A stretch of DNA of 58,743 bases. It comes from Candidatus Binataceae bacterium. GTDB taxonomy: Bacteria > Desulfobacterota > Binatia > Binatales > Binataceae. Position 1 is the first letter of the stretch, and the number at the start of each line of letters is the position of its first letter. The translations under genes and the position numbers were made by a program. The DNA is taken from NCBI GenBank assembly GCA_035508495.1, contig DATJMX010000019.1, forward strand, positions 1 through 58,743, given 5' to 3'. Positions 25,468-34,203 of this stretch are shown here, piece by piece. The notes below the pieces were generated by a model. The model made no database searches and had not been told where the DNA came from. It saw nothing but the letters and a program-made list of their open reading frames with translations.

Positions 25468-26688
25468 ATGAAATTTGGAATTTTCATGGCGCCCTTCCAT
25501 CGCGTGGGTGAAAACCCCACGCTCTGCTTCGAACGCGATATGCAGCTCATCGAATGGCTCGACGAGCTCGGTTACGAAGAGGCCTTCATCGGCGAGCATC
25601 ATTCGTCGGGATGGGAGATCATATCGTCGCCCGAGATTTTCATGGCGGTCGCCGCGACGCGCACCAAGCGCATCAAACTGGGCTCGGGCGTCGTCAGCGT
25701 TCCTTACCATCATCCGTTCAATATCGCGCAGCGCTTCAGCCTGCTTGACCATCTGACGCATGGGCGCGTGCTGATGGGATGCGGCCCGGGCGCGCTCGCG
25801 GCGGACGCGCACATGTTCGGCATCGAAACGACCACGCAGCGCAAGCGGATGGTCGAAGGCGTGAAGGCGATCGTGCGCCTGTTCACTGAGGAAGGCGGCA
25901 TCAATATCGACGGCTCGTACTTCAAGATGGTCGATGCGCATCTGCAGGTGAAGCCGTTCCAGCAGCCGCATATGCCGATCTTCGTCGCCAGCACCGTGTC
26001 GCCGTCGGGAATGGTCGCGGCGGGTCAGCTCGGATGCGGCGTGTTGTCGGTGGCTTCGTATGCGCCGGGCGGCCTCGACGATCTGAAGAAGCGCTGGGCG
26101 ATGGCGGAGGAGACGGCGGCTGAGAACGGCAAGACCGTGGATCGCAAGAACTGGCGGCTCGTGTTCCCGATTCATCTCGCCGAGTCGCGCGAAGAAGCGC
26201 TGAACGATATTCGCGAGGGCGCCAATCGATGGATCCAGGATTACTTCATCGGCACGCTCGGCGCGCGGCTTCAGTTCGAGGAATATCCCGGACAGCCGAC
26301 GGCCGAGATGACGATCGATCGCATGATCGCGCGTGGCGGCGTGATCATCGGCACTCCTGACGACGCGGTCGCACGGATTCGCGAGCTGCAGGAAGCGTCG
26401 GGCGGCTTCGGCGGAATCCTGGGGCTCGCGCACGAATGGACGACGCGCGAGAAGACGCTGCGCTCATACGAGCTGTTCGCGCGCTACGTCGCGCCGCAAT
26501 TCCAGGGCCCGGTGGCGCATCAGATTGATTATTCGAATCAGTGGGCGCGCCAGAACCAGGAAGTGCTCTTCAACAAATCCGTGGCCGGCATCCTGACCGC
26601 GATGCAGGACTACGCGCAGCACAAGGCCGAGAAGGGCGAGCCGGTTCCCGAGATGCTGACGCAGCCGCTGACGCGCGTGCGTCCGTAG
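25468..26688 (+). CDS. Luciferase-like flavin-dependent monooxygenase (LLM class)
   Basis: 406 residues, a second TIM-barrel luciferase-like enzyme, distinct from the one at 8516. It begins MKFGIFMAPFHRVGENPT and contains EEAFIGEHHSSGWEIISSPE (the His motif of limonene-monooxygenase-like and alkane-monooxygenase-like members) and GSGVVSVPYHHPFNIAQR. The C-terminal third includes RGGVIIGTPDDAVARIRELQE and GFGGILGLAHEW. It should oxidise an unknown organic compound with reduced flavin. AAGGAGAACAG precedes the ATG. It appears monocistronic, followed by a GC-rich inverted repeat. Confidence 0.92.
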   Translation: MKFGIFMAPFHRVGENPTLCFERDMQLIEWLDELGYEEAFIGEHHSSGWEIISSPEIFMAVAATRTKRIKLGSGVVSVPYHHPFNIAQRFSLLDHLTHGRVLMGCGPGALAADAHMFGIETTTQRKRMVEGVKAIVRLFTEEGGINIDGSYFKMVDAHLQVKPFQQPHMPIFVASTVSPSGMVAAGQLGCGVLSVASYAPGGLDDLKKRWAMAEETAAENGKTVDRKNWRLVFPIHLAESREEALNDIREGANRWIQDYFIGTLGARLQFEEYPGQPTAEMTIDRMIARGGVIIGTPDDAVARIRELQEASGGFGGILGLAHEWTTREKTLRSYELFARYVAPQFQGPVAHQIDYSNQWARQNQEVLFNKSVAGILTAMQDYAQHKAEKGEPVPEMLTQPLTRVRP

Positions 26689-26732
26689 CGGAAATCGCGC
26701 GCCTCGCGCTATCAAGTCAATCGATCTTTTCC

Positions 26733-26761
26733 GGGCCGGATGAGTCGTCCTCATCCGGCCC
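26733..26761 (+). terminator. GC-rich hairpin after the second LLM gene
   Basis: A perfect 11-bp inverted repeat (26733-26743 with 26751-26761) with a 7-nt loop, 45 bp past the stop. The following bases (CTTCGTTATTG) are only partly U-rich, so it may act as a terminator or as an RNA 3'-end stabiliser. Confidence 0.55.
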
Positions 26762-27179
26762 CTTCGTTATTGCTTGATCGATGCGTGCCGCCGAATTTTT
26801 GCTCCCCTGCCCTTTTTTCGATTCCCGCTCCTTATCCTAGGAGAGGGCCAGGGAGAGGCTACACGTTGGCGCTGAGCAAAATGTCGATTCTTTTTCATAA
26901 CGAAGGCCCGGAGAACTCGCTGGGAAAGAACGGGGCATGCGTTGAATGCGAGGCGCATCACCTCTCCCGCACATACAGTCATCTTGAGCGGAGTCTGCGG
27001 AGTCGAAAGCTCTCGGCGCGCCCCGAAGGGCCGGTACCGGTAAGCGCGCGCAGCGCTTTCCTTATTTTCCAAATGTAGGGCGCTATCGTACCAGGCAAAG
27101 AAGCGAGCGAAGCCATGAATCGCGATGATTCCGTGGACGCTTGGCGGTGGCGATGCTATTGCGATCGGTGGAGGACATC
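26762..27179. other. Intergenic region with degenerate repeats
   Basis: No convincing gene. Around 26820-26863 is a worn copy of the CTCTCCCT/AGGGAGAGG-type repeat seen at 35.4 and 44.5 kb. At 26972-27006 a sequence of the TCATCTTGAGCGGAG..GGAGTCGAAAG kind resembles widespread dispersed intergenic repeats. Confidence 0.5.
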
Positions 27180-28346
27180 ATGAGCGCTCATGCTGAGATT
27201 GCGCGCGCGATCGATTCTTACCGGGAAGAGGTCGTCGGCCTAAGCCACGAGATCCACGAGCATCCGGAGCTGCGCTTCCAGGAGAAGTTCGCCGCCGATC
27301 TGCTGGTCAAGGCTGGCGAGGCGCTGGGACTTGCGATGCAGCGCGGGGTGGGCGAAATGCCTACCGCCTTTCGCGGCGAGTTCGGTGGCGAGGGTCCGAC
27401 GGTCGCAATCATGGCGGAATATGACGCGCTGCCTAACGGCCATTCGTGCGGCCACAATCTGATTGCCGGCGCGGCGCTCGCGGCAGTTGCGGGACTCAAG
27501 AGTATCGACGACAAGCTGCCGGGAAAGATCGTCTTTGTCGGCACGCCCGCCGAAGAAGGCGGCGGCGGCAAGATACTGCTGCTGAATCGCGGCGTGCTGC
27601 GCGGCGTCGATGCGGCCATGATGGCGCATCCGATGGACATGGAGTATCGCACGATGCCGGCGCTCGCGACGCATCACGTGAAAATCTCCTTCTCCGGCCG
27701 TGCCGCGCACGCCTCGCTCGCGCCGTGGGATGGAGCGAGCGCGCTCACCGCGGTGCTGCAGCTCTTTCACAGCGTCGATTCGATGCGGCTTCATCTGCGC
27801 GACGGCTCGCGCCTCCACGGCATCATCACCAACGGCGGCCAGGCGGTGAATATCATTCCCGAGTTCACCGAGTGCCAGTTCCTCGCCCGCGGCAGGACCA
27901 GCAAATACGCCAAGGAGATTGGCGAGCGTATCGCGCGATGCGCCGAGGCGGCCGCGCTCGCGACCGGGACCAAGGTCGACGTTCAGCATCTCGGCGGCTA
28001 CAAGAACATGATCAACAACATGTCAATGGCCGATCGCTATGCCGCGCATAGCGAGGAACTCGGCACGCATTCTCCCGTGGCGCGCCAGGATGTGCCTACA
28101 GGCAGCACCGACATGGGCGATATCAGCCACGCGATTCCCGCGATTCATCCGGTATTTGCGATCGCGCATCACGGCGAAGGCGCTTGTCATGAAGATGCGT
28201 TCGTCAGGCATGCCGATTCGTCGCGCGGCTACGACGCGATGATTCGCGTCGCCAAGGCGATGGCGATGACGGCTTACGATCTGCTGGCTGAGCCGGAGCT
28301 GATGAAGGCGGCGAAGGCGGAGTTCGCCGAGCGCAAGGAGAGCTGA
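27180..28346 (+). CDS. M20 family amidohydrolase (PM20D2/AbgB-like)
   Basis: 388 residues. The metal-binding set is visible: HEIHEHPELRFQE near the start, EYDALPNGHSCGHN (Cys/His ligands), GTPAEEGGGGK (the catalytic Glu pair) and AHHGEGACHED near the end. The small dimerisation domain begins ATHHVKISFSGRAAHAS. The pattern is closest to peptidase M20 domain-containing 2 / AbgB-type enzymes, which cut amide bonds of N-acyl amino acids or dipeptides such as p-aminobenzoyl-glutamate; I cannot say which. GGAGG five bases before the ATG at 27180 decides the start against longer frames. Confidence 0.92.
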   Translation: MSAHAEIARAIDSYREEVVGLSHEIHEHPELRFQEKFAADLLVKAGEALGLAMQRGVGEMPTAFRGEFGGEGPTVAIMAEYDALPNGHSCGHNLIAGAALAAVAGLKSIDDKLPGKIVFVGTPAEEGGGGKILLLNRGVLRGVDAAMMAHPMDMEYRTMPALATHHVKISFSGRAAHASLAPWDGASALTAVLQLFHSVDSMRLHLRDGSRLHGIITNGGQAVNIIPEFTECQFLARGRTSKYAKEIGERIARCAEAAALATGTKVDVQHLGGYKNMINNMSMADRYAAHSEELGTHSPVARQDVPTGSTDMGDISHAIPAIHPVFAIAHHGEGACHEDAFVRHADSSRGYDAMIRVAKAMAMTAYDLLAEPELMKAAKAEFAERKES

Positions 28347-28350
28347 GCGG

Positions 28351-28593
28351 CTAGTGGCAGCCGCATCCGCCCCCGCAACATCCGCCCCCGCCCATGCGCG
28401 AGCCGCCGTTCTGCGCGATCGCACTTGAGATCGCGGCGGCGCCATCGCCGTTGCTGCGCGACGCGAACACCGACATCTCGCGCGACAGGTGATCGCCGTG
28501 ACACGACGGGCATTCCGCGTCGTCGTGACCGGGGCGCACGAACGCCTCGAAGGTGCTCTCACAGTCGGTGCATCGATATTCGTAGATCGGCAT
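28351..28593 (-). CDS. FmdB-type zinc-ribbon protein with Cys/Gly-rich tail
   Basis: 80 residues. The N-terminal FmdB/CxxC ribbon is MPIYEYRCTDCESTFEAF...CPSC, a zinc-binding fold. The C-terminus ends GGGGCCGGGCGCH, a glycine/cysteine/histidine tail that may bind metal. FmdB proteins are putative regulators; function is not established. It lies 5 bp before methylmalonyl-CoA epimerase on the same strand and shares its operon. Confidence 0.88.
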   Translation of the reverse strand: MPIYEYRCTDCESTFEAFVRPGHDDAECPSCHGDHLSREMSVFASRSNGDGAAAISSAIAQNGGSRMGGGGCCGGGCGCH

Positions 28594-28598
28594 AGCGG

Positions 28599-29003
28599 CT
28601 ACTCGTCCAGTGGCTGCGCGTATTCGACCAGCACGCCGCGCGTCGCCTTGGGATGAAGAAAGCAGATGAGGCCGGCGAGACCATGGCGCGGATTCTGATC
28701 GATTAACTGGATACCCTTGGCGCGCGCGCCGTCGAGTTCCCTGGCGACATCCTCAGTCTCAAAGCATACGTGATGGAGTCCGCCGCCACGCTTGGCGAGG
28801 AACCTACCGACGCCATTGTCAGGGTTGATCGGCTCGAGCAGCTCGATCTCGCTCTCGCCGACCTTGAGCAACGCGGCTTTGACGCCCTGCTCTTCGATGG
28901 TCGCGCTCTTGGTGAAATGAAGACCGAGCGTGTCGCGCCAGAACTTGAGCCCTTGCTCAAGGTCTGGCACCACCACGCCCACGTGATGAATTTTCTTCAG
29001 CAC
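28599..29003 (-). CDS. mce: Methylmalonyl-CoA epimerase
   Basis: 134 residues, the typical length. It converts (S)- to (R)-methylmalonyl-CoA in the propionyl-CoA/succinyl-CoA route. It is a vicinal-oxygen-chelate fold with two beta-alpha-beta3 modules: IHHVGVVVPDLEQGLKFW starts the first and GLHHVCFETEDVARE the second. The metal ligands are expected at His in IHHVGV, His in GLHHVCFE and Glu in VLVEYAQP. It is flanked by the FmdB-like gene and a large TPR gene on the same strand with 5-bp gaps. No mutase gene is in the window. Confidence 0.92.
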   Translation of the reverse strand: MLKKIHHVGVVVPDLEQGLKFWRDTLGLHFTKSATIEEQGVKAALLKVGESEIELLEPINPDNGVGRFLAKRGGGLHHVCFETEDVARELDGARAKGIQLIDQNPRHGLAGLICFLHPKATRGVLVEYAQPLDE

Positions 29004-29008
29004 CGTGC

Positions 29009-31390
29009 CTAGCCCTTATGATCGAGGCACAGCTTCTTCTGCATCGCGTCCCACTTGTGGAGCATCTCGTTGGAGCCGAGCGTGGGATGCTCCGCGCGAG
29101 TCTGCGCGAGCTTGTTACAAGCCTCGGACGTGTTGCCCTGCGCTACGTAAACGACCGCCAGGTTGTACTTGGCTTCGTACCACAGGTTGTCAGATTCAGC
29201 CGCGGTGCTTTCGACGTTGGTCCACAGCGTAACCGCGTCCTTCCAGTCCTTCTTGGCCTGCGCGATTCGCGCGAGACCGGCGTTCGCGTCGGGCGAACCC
29301 GGATCAGCCTTCACGACCTGGTTGAAGATCGTCTCGGCCTTGGCTTCCTCGCCAAGCGCCTGGTAGGCCTGGGCCAGAATCGACAGCGTACCGGTCAGGT
29401 TCTTCACCGGGATCTTGCCGCTCGCGACCATGTCGGAGAAGTAGCTGTAGGCGGTTGCCGTCAGCTTGGCATTGGCAATGAAGCCCTTCTCGTCGCCGTT
29501 TGCCTGATCGGTCTCCGCCGCCTTCCAGAAATCGAGGCCGAGACCCTTGATGAAGTCGTTCTGCGCCATGTTGCCCTTGTTCTTTTCGACCAGGGACGCG
29601 ACGTCGCGCTGCACTTCATCATACTTGCCCATCTGCGCGAGGGCCGTGATGCGCCACTCCTGGATATCATGGAAGTGGTCGCTCATCTGCGGATACTGAC
29701 CTTCGTAACCTTCGAGCAGCGAAGCGACTTGCGGGTAGTCGATCTTGGGCTCGGTCTCGAGGATATCGGCGAGCATCAGGATCGCGCGGCCTCGAGTGTC
29801 ATGGACGAACTTCTTCTGATTACCCGCCGCCATGCGCTCGGCCTGCGGGGCCATCTTGATCGTTTCCTGGAGGTCGGAGACGGTCTGATTCTTCAGTTGT
29901 TCGATATCGACCTTGGGGCCCTTATAATCCTTGTTGCTGGCAGCAGCGAGCGCCTTGTAACTGCACTCGGCGCCGTTGAAACGAGCGGTGTAGCTGTAGT
30001 CGTTCTCGCCCTTGACCTGCGAGTACATTTGGGCCGCTTCGACATACTTGCCTTGCGCTTGCAGGCGTTCGCCCAGACGGAAGCGCATCTGCGGCGCGTT
30101 GGAACCGCCCGGGAACTTGCTCAGGTACTCGTTGGCGGCGGCAACCCATTGATTCTCGAGGTTGGCGTCCTTCTGACCGCTCGCGTCCCATCGCTCGCGC
30201 GCGATGCTGAACTTGGTCGAGGCAGCCCACTCGGCGTTGCCGCCGCTGCCCTTTGCGATCTGAGTGAGTAGCGCCTCAGCCTGATCGTAACGCTTCTGTT
30301 TGAGGTAGATATCAGCGGCGTATTGATAGCCTTTGGGATACTTGCCTGTCTCGGCCGCCTCGGCAAAATACTTGGCCGCGCCGTTCTCGTCCTTGCGGTT
30401 GAGCAGGATGTTGGCGAGCAGCCACTTCTCGAACGGGTCGCCATTGCCAAATTCCTCGACCACGTTCCTGGAGAACTTCGACGAAGCCGCGATATCGATC
30501 GCAAAGCCTGCCTTGTCGTTCTCCTTGGATTTCAGAGCGTCCACCAGCTTGGCGTGATACTGGGCTTTCTGCGCAGGATCGCGAGTGGCGTTCTCAGCGC
30601 TGAACAGGGCCTGAAGCTGAAGCATTTGACCGCCACCGGTCGAGGTGTTGCCACCTTCCGTATATTTCTCCGCTTCCCCTGCGTTGCCCATCGCCATGTA
30701 AGTGGTCGCAAGACCCTGCCTGGCGGCCTTGGCCTGGGGCGATCCGGGAGCGGATTCGATGATCTGTTTGAAGTCGGCGATAGCCTTGTCGTACTCGGAG
30801 TGATCGAACTTGCCGAGCTCGCGCTCGCAATAGGCGCGGCCGAGCAGGTTCTCAGCGACGAGGGTCGGATCGACGATCACCAGCGTGCTCTCGGTGAAGC
30901 CATCGATCGACTCGTTGAGCAGCTTCTTCTGCTCTGTCGAGTTGTCGGTGAAGAGCGAGGTCGCGCCCGTGAACCGCAGCCACGCGAGCGGATAGGCCGC
31001 CTTCAGCGCGACCTGTTCAGGCTCGCTGTAGTCGCACTGACCGCCTTGGTCGATAGACGCGATGCAATCTTCCTTCTTCTTTTTGTAAGTGTCGGAGATC
31101 CTGGTCAGCATGGACTCGAGCTGATTGTAGGCTGGGACCAGCGCGCTCTTGTCGGCCTTGCCGCTCGACGCGAGGCGCGCGAAATCGCTCTCGGCCTTGT
31201 CGAGCCGATCGACGACCGAGCTTGCCGTACCGGCGCTCGACTCGGCAGCGCCCATTTGACCTTCGATGCCGGAGATCTCGCTTTCGAGATCGGACAGGCT
31301 TTGAGCGGCCGCCGGCGCGGTCATGAACGCCAGAGCGCAGAGGGCGGAAATCATCACCAACAGGCGATGCGTTGGAAGCGAAACCTTCAT
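29009..31390 (-). CDS. Exported tetratricopeptide-repeat protein
   Basis: 793 residues. A signal peptide (MKVSLPTHRLLVMISALCALAFMTAPAAAQS) precedes a coiled-coil start (SDLESEISGIEGQMGAAES) and then an almost continuous helical repeat array. TPR-like units are visible, for example AERMAAGN, YDQAEALLTQIAKGSGGNAE, GKYVEAAQMYSQVKGENDY and EAKAETIFNQVVKADPGSPDANAGLARIA. It resembles periplasmic TPR scaffolds that assemble protein complexes. GGGGA lies 8 nt before the ATG at 31390. It is in the same direction as mce but functionally unconnected. Confidence 0.85.
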   Translation of the reverse strand: MKVSLPTHRLLVMISALCALAFMTAPAAAQSLSDLESEISGIEGQMGAAESSAGTASSVVDRLDKAESDFARLASSGKADKSALVPAYNQLESMLTRISDTYKKKKEDCIASIDQGGQCDYSEPEQVALKAAYPLAWLRFTGATSLFTDNSTEQKKLLNESIDGFTESTLVIVDPTLVAENLLGRAYCERELGKFDHSEYDKAIADFKQIIESAPGSPQAKAARQGLATTYMAMGNAGEAEKYTEGGNTSTGGGQMLQLQALFSAENATRDPAQKAQYHAKLVDALKSKENDKAGFAIDIAASSKFSRNVVEEFGNGDPFEKWLLANILLNRKDENGAAKYFAEAAETGKYPKGYQYAADIYLKQKRYDQAEALLTQIAKGSGGNAEWAASTKFSIARERWDASGQKDANLENQWVAAANEYLSKFPGGSNAPQMRFRLGERLQAQGKYVEAAQMYSQVKGENDYSYTARFNGAECSYKALAAASNKDYKGPKVDIEQLKNQTVSDLQETIKMAPQAERMAAGNQKKFVHDTRGRAILMLADILETEPKIDYPQVASLLEGYEGQYPQMSDHFHDIQEWRITALAQMGKYDEVQRDVASLVEKNKGNMAQNDFIKGLGLDFWKAAETDQANGDEKGFIANAKLTATAYSYFSDMVASGKIPVKNLTGTLSILAQAYQALGEEAKAETIFNQVVKADPGSPDANAGLARIAQAKKDWKDAVTLWTNVESTAAESDNLWYEAKYNLAVVYVAQGNTSEACNKLAQTRAEHPTLGSNEMLHKWDAMQKKLCLDHKG

Positions 31391-31456
31391 TTTGTTGTTC
31401 CCCACGACTGTTCCCAAAAACGGGTCGCCTTAGATAAAGACAACCCGCTTAGAAGA

Positions 31457-32194
31457 TCAAGCAAATCCGAATATATGCGCAACACCGATCGCAGACGCAA
31501 GCGACCTTACACGCGCCGTCCGGCCTTCGATCGCGGGCGCGCCCTTGAGAGCCGGGTCGATCAGCGCCGCGACCATCCCCGCTTCGCTGGCGGCGGCGAG
31601 ATCGAGATGGGGCGAATCGCCGACGTGCATGGCGTCGCGCGCCTCGACGCCGAGGCTCCTGAGTGCGAGGTCGAAGATCTCGCGGCGCGGCTTGGCGTAA
31701 CCGGCTTCCGATGAAATCGTGATAGAATCGAAATAGCCAGTCAGACCGAGTCCATCAAGGATTCGGTAAACGCGATGGTCGAAGTTCGAAATCACTCCCA
31801 GGCGCAACCCACTGGATTTTAGACGATCCAAGGTGGTTACCGCTTCAGGATCGACCTGCCAGTGGGCTGGATCGGCGAAGTAGGCAAACAGATCGTCGAA
31901 GTAGGCGTCGAAGTCGCGAAACTCGCCGAGCCCGGCGAAGCTTTCGCGGACGCGCTCGCGCCACCATCCGCGCTCGAGATGCCGCAGGCGGCTCGAATCG
32001 TGACCCGGACCGAACGCGAGCCCCGGCGCCGAGCCGAAAGCATGGCGAAACCCGGCGGTCACCGCGTCCACGGACGCGTCGAGACCATGCTCGCGTGCGA
32101 TTCGCGAGTAGGCGTGGCCTACAGGCTCGCGCGATTCGAACAGCGTCCCAGCCGCGTCGAAAAAGATCGCGCGCCGCTCGCGAGCCTCGGCCAT
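31457..32194 (-). CDS. HAD-superfamily hydrolase, HDHD3/REG-2-like
   Basis: 245 residues. Motif I is FFDAAGTLF (about 11-19): the nucleophile Asp is there, but the second Asp of the usual DxDxT, the acid/base, is replaced by Ala, as is common in the HDHD3-like subgroup. Motif II is GVISNFDHR, motif III is the lysine in GYAKPRREIF, and motif IV is VGDSPHLD. The C1 cap is helical. A phosphatase on an unknown small molecule is likely, possibly with weak activity. The ATG directly abuts the stop of the upstream VOC gene, so they form an operon. Confidence 0.87.
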   Translation of the reverse strand: MAEARERRAIFFDAAGTLFESREPVGHAYSRIAREHGLDASVDAVTAGFRHAFGSAPGLAFGPGHDSSRLRHLERGWWRERVRESFAGLGEFRDFDAYFDDLFAYFADPAHWQVDPEAVTTLDRLKSSGLRLGVISNFDHRVYRILDGLGLTGYFDSITISSEAGYAKPRREIFDLALRSLGVEARDAMHVGDSPHLDLAAASEAGMVAALIDPALKGAPAIEGRTARVRSLASAIGVAHIFGFA

Positions 32195-33043
32195 CTACTT
32201 CAGGCCGTCCCAGACTTGGATCAATACGCCGAACGCGGAGCTGGGCGAGATGAAGAACTGCCGCTCGCCGCGCCAGTTGCGCTTCTCGTCCACGACGCGG
32301 ATTCCGTCGCGCTTCAGCCGATCGCGCATTCCGTCGAAATCCTTGATGTCCATCGAGATGTGATGCATCCCTTCGCCGTAGCGATTGATGAACTTCGCAA
32401 CGAAGTCGTTCTGCACGGCATGCGGCGGGCTTGCGATAAACTCCAGCTTGAAGCCCGCTACTTCCATGTTGCCGAGCTGAAAGTTTCCTTCCGAGTTGCT
32501 CACGTGAATGTCGCGCGCCGACTTGCCGCCGAGATATTTGCCGAAGAAATCGTACGCGGCCGTGATGTCCTTGACCGCGAGCGAGACGTGGTCGAAATAC
32601 GCCAGGCCGTCAGGCGCGGGCTTGGGATGCGGGGTGTCGAAGTCGGGCACCTGCCAGAACTGGATAAGCGCGCCGAACGCCGCGCGCGGCGAGATGAATG
32701 CGGTCGCCGAGCCGCTCGGCATCGTCATCTCATCGACGATTCGATAGCCGTCGGCCTTGAGCGGCGCGATGATCGGCTCGAGATGGTTCACTTCGATCGA
32801 CAGATGATGCATCCCCTCGCCATGCCGCTCGATAAACTTCGTCACGAAGCCGGGCTTGTTCGGCAGATCTTCAATCAGTTCAACCGCGAAACCACCGAGA
32901 TGGATGCTCTGAAAATAGAAGGAGCCGCTGACCTGCTCGTCGAGAGTCTTGGGCTCGCGAATCGTGACCGGAAAATACTTCTGGAAAAATTCGAGCGCGC
33001 GATCGATTGAACGCACCGCAATCGATACGTGATCGAATCGCAT
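32195..33043 (-). CDS. Tandem VOC-domain protein (4-HPPD/glyoxalase fold)
   Basis: 282 residues made of two vicinal-oxygen-chelate modules. The first starts MRFDHVSIAVRSIDRALEFF and includes GEGMHHLSIEVN; the second starts YFDHVSLAVKDITAAYDFFG and includes GEGMHHISMDIK. The paired HxS and HH motifs are typical metal-ligand positions, so each module may bind a metal, though the spacing does not match glyoxalase I exactly. I cannot assign a substrate. GGGAG lies before the ATG at 33043, favoured over the ATG 24 bases earlier. It is the first gene of a two-gene unit with the HAD hydrolase. Confidence 0.85.
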   Translation of the reverse strand: MRFDHVSIAVRSIDRALEFFQKYFPVTIREPKTLDEQVSGSFYFQSIHLGGFAVELIEDLPNKPGFVTKFIERHGEGMHHLSIEVNHLEPIIAPLKADGYRIVDEMTMPSGSATAFISPRAAFGALIQFWQVPDFDTPHPKPAPDGLAYFDHVSLAVKDITAAYDFFGKYLGGKSARDIHVSNSEGNFQLGNMEVAGFKLEFIASPPHAVQNDFVAKFINRYGEGMHHISMDIKDFDGMRDRLKRDGIRVVDEKRNWRGERQFFISPSSAFGVLIQVWDGLK

Positions 33044-33270
33044 CCTGACTCCCTCAGGTAAAGCCATCAGTCCTCTTTCTCCCTTCGAATCTGGCGAAGT
33101 ACGGATCCTGTTCCGTCCCCGCGATACCGGCCTACTTGGGTGCCCGCCGCATCGAAGGGCGAAAGCGCCAAAGGAGCCGGAACATGTGCCGAATGATCAG
33201 CGGCCAGCCATTTGCGATCTTGCCGGCATAAACCTGGAGCGATTGTCCGGCGCGCGACAGCCCAGGCACG

Positions 33271-33927
33271 TCAAAGAAATTCGAGCCTCGCGTCAAGCCG
33301 CCGGCCCTCGGCCCGCACGACCACATAGCCGCCGCCCTTGAACGGGCCCGCATTGAAAATCTTCGTCGGTCCGATCGCGTCTTCGGCGGCCGACTCATGA
33401 ATATGTCCCGATATACAGATGTCCGGCTTCACTTCCTCGATAAAGCGGCGCGCCGCCTTGCTGCCGACAGGAGTGCCGTTCATCAGGCGATCGCATTTGG
33501 TCTCGAATGGCGGCGCATGACAGATCATCACGAGAGGCCGAAGGTCGGCGACCTGGGCGTAGCCCTGTGCGAGCGTCGCGTAGATTTCATCTTCGGTGAA
33601 TTCCGTTGGCGTGTTGAACGGCGAGATGTTCGACCCACCGCATCCGAAGAGCGCGACGCCATCGAGGACGATCCCCTTTCCGTGAATCGCAACCTTCTCG
33701 TTTTCAAGAAACGCAAAAGTCTCGCGCTGATCGAGATTTCCCGGCACCGCGAGCAGGTTAGGGCACGCCCGCCGCGCCTCGGCGAGTACCTTTCCGCTAT
33801 CCGCGGCGCCGCCGAAATTCGTCAGATCACCCGCCAGGATCATGAGATCGCAATCGCGCAGCACCTCGCCCATCCGCTCGAGGTTGCGCGTCGCCATATG
33901 AATGTCGCCAATCGAAACGAATTTCAT
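33271..33927 (-). CDS. Calcineurin-like metallophosphoesterase (YfcE type)
   Basis: 218 residues. Metal-binding blocks in order: SIGDIHMATRN, AGDLTNFGG, VPGNLDQRE, CHAPPFETK and SGHIHESAAE, the full set for a two-metal phosphoesterase. Small members of this size are often cyclic-nucleotide phosphodiesterases or general phosphatases. The start at 33927 overlaps the stop of an upstream 65-codon zinc-ribbon gene (ATGA), which indicates coupled translation and fixes the start. The roughly 200 bp between this stop and the VOC gene hold nothing I recognise. Confidence 0.92.
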   Translation of the reverse strand: MKFVSIGDIHMATRNLERMGEVLRDCDLMILAGDLTNFGGAADSGKVLAEARRACPNLLAVPGNLDQRETFAFLENEKVAIHGKGIVLDGVALFGCGGSNISPFNTPTEFTEDEIYATLAQGYAQVADLRPLVMICHAPPFETKCDRLMNGTPVGSKAARRFIEEVKPDICISGHIHESAAEDAIGPTKIFNAGPFKGGGYVVVRAEGRRLDARLEFL

Positions 33928-34121
33928 GCGCCTGGCCAGCAGTTCGCTACGAAATTTAGCGAACATTCTGGAAGCAGACTAGCCAGTGGCGCGAACCCAA
34001 CGCACGATGGTGCCGCCGACTCCAGTGCCGGAGCAGCCGTTGGCGTGCGCGCTACGCCGCACCCCGGGCAAGCCCGAGCAGTTTCATGTACCTTGTGGCC
34101 ACACTTGGTGCAGAATTGCAC
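33924..34121 (-). CDS. Small zinc-ribbon protein
   Basis: 65 residues from a GTG at 34121 with AGGGGGG-like sequence upstream. The N-terminus reads MQFCTKCGHKVHETARACPGCG, two CxxC knuckles of a zinc ribbon; the remainder is Ala/Pro-rich without features. Related proteins usually continue into a membrane domain, so this may be a truncated version. Its TGA overlaps the metallophosphoesterase ATG, which supports real translation. Confidence 0.68.
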   Translation of the reverse strand: MQFCTKCGHKVHETARACPGCGVARTPTAAPALESAAPSCVGFAPLASLLPECSLNFVANCWPGA

Positions 34122-34203
34122 AGGATTCCCCCCTCGCAACTAGAACTTTAGGTGATTTCTGTTACCAATTTCCCTCTCTATTAAGCAACGCAAGTTGACA
34201 GGC

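Noticed and set aside
26740..27078. 112-codon frame after the second LLM gene
   Set aside because: It runs through a hairpin and degenerate repeats and shows no coding pattern.
33132..33398. 88-codon minus-strand open frame after the metallophosphoesterase
   Set aside because: It overlaps the 3' end of the metallophosphoesterase gene in another frame and is arginine-rich shadow sequence.
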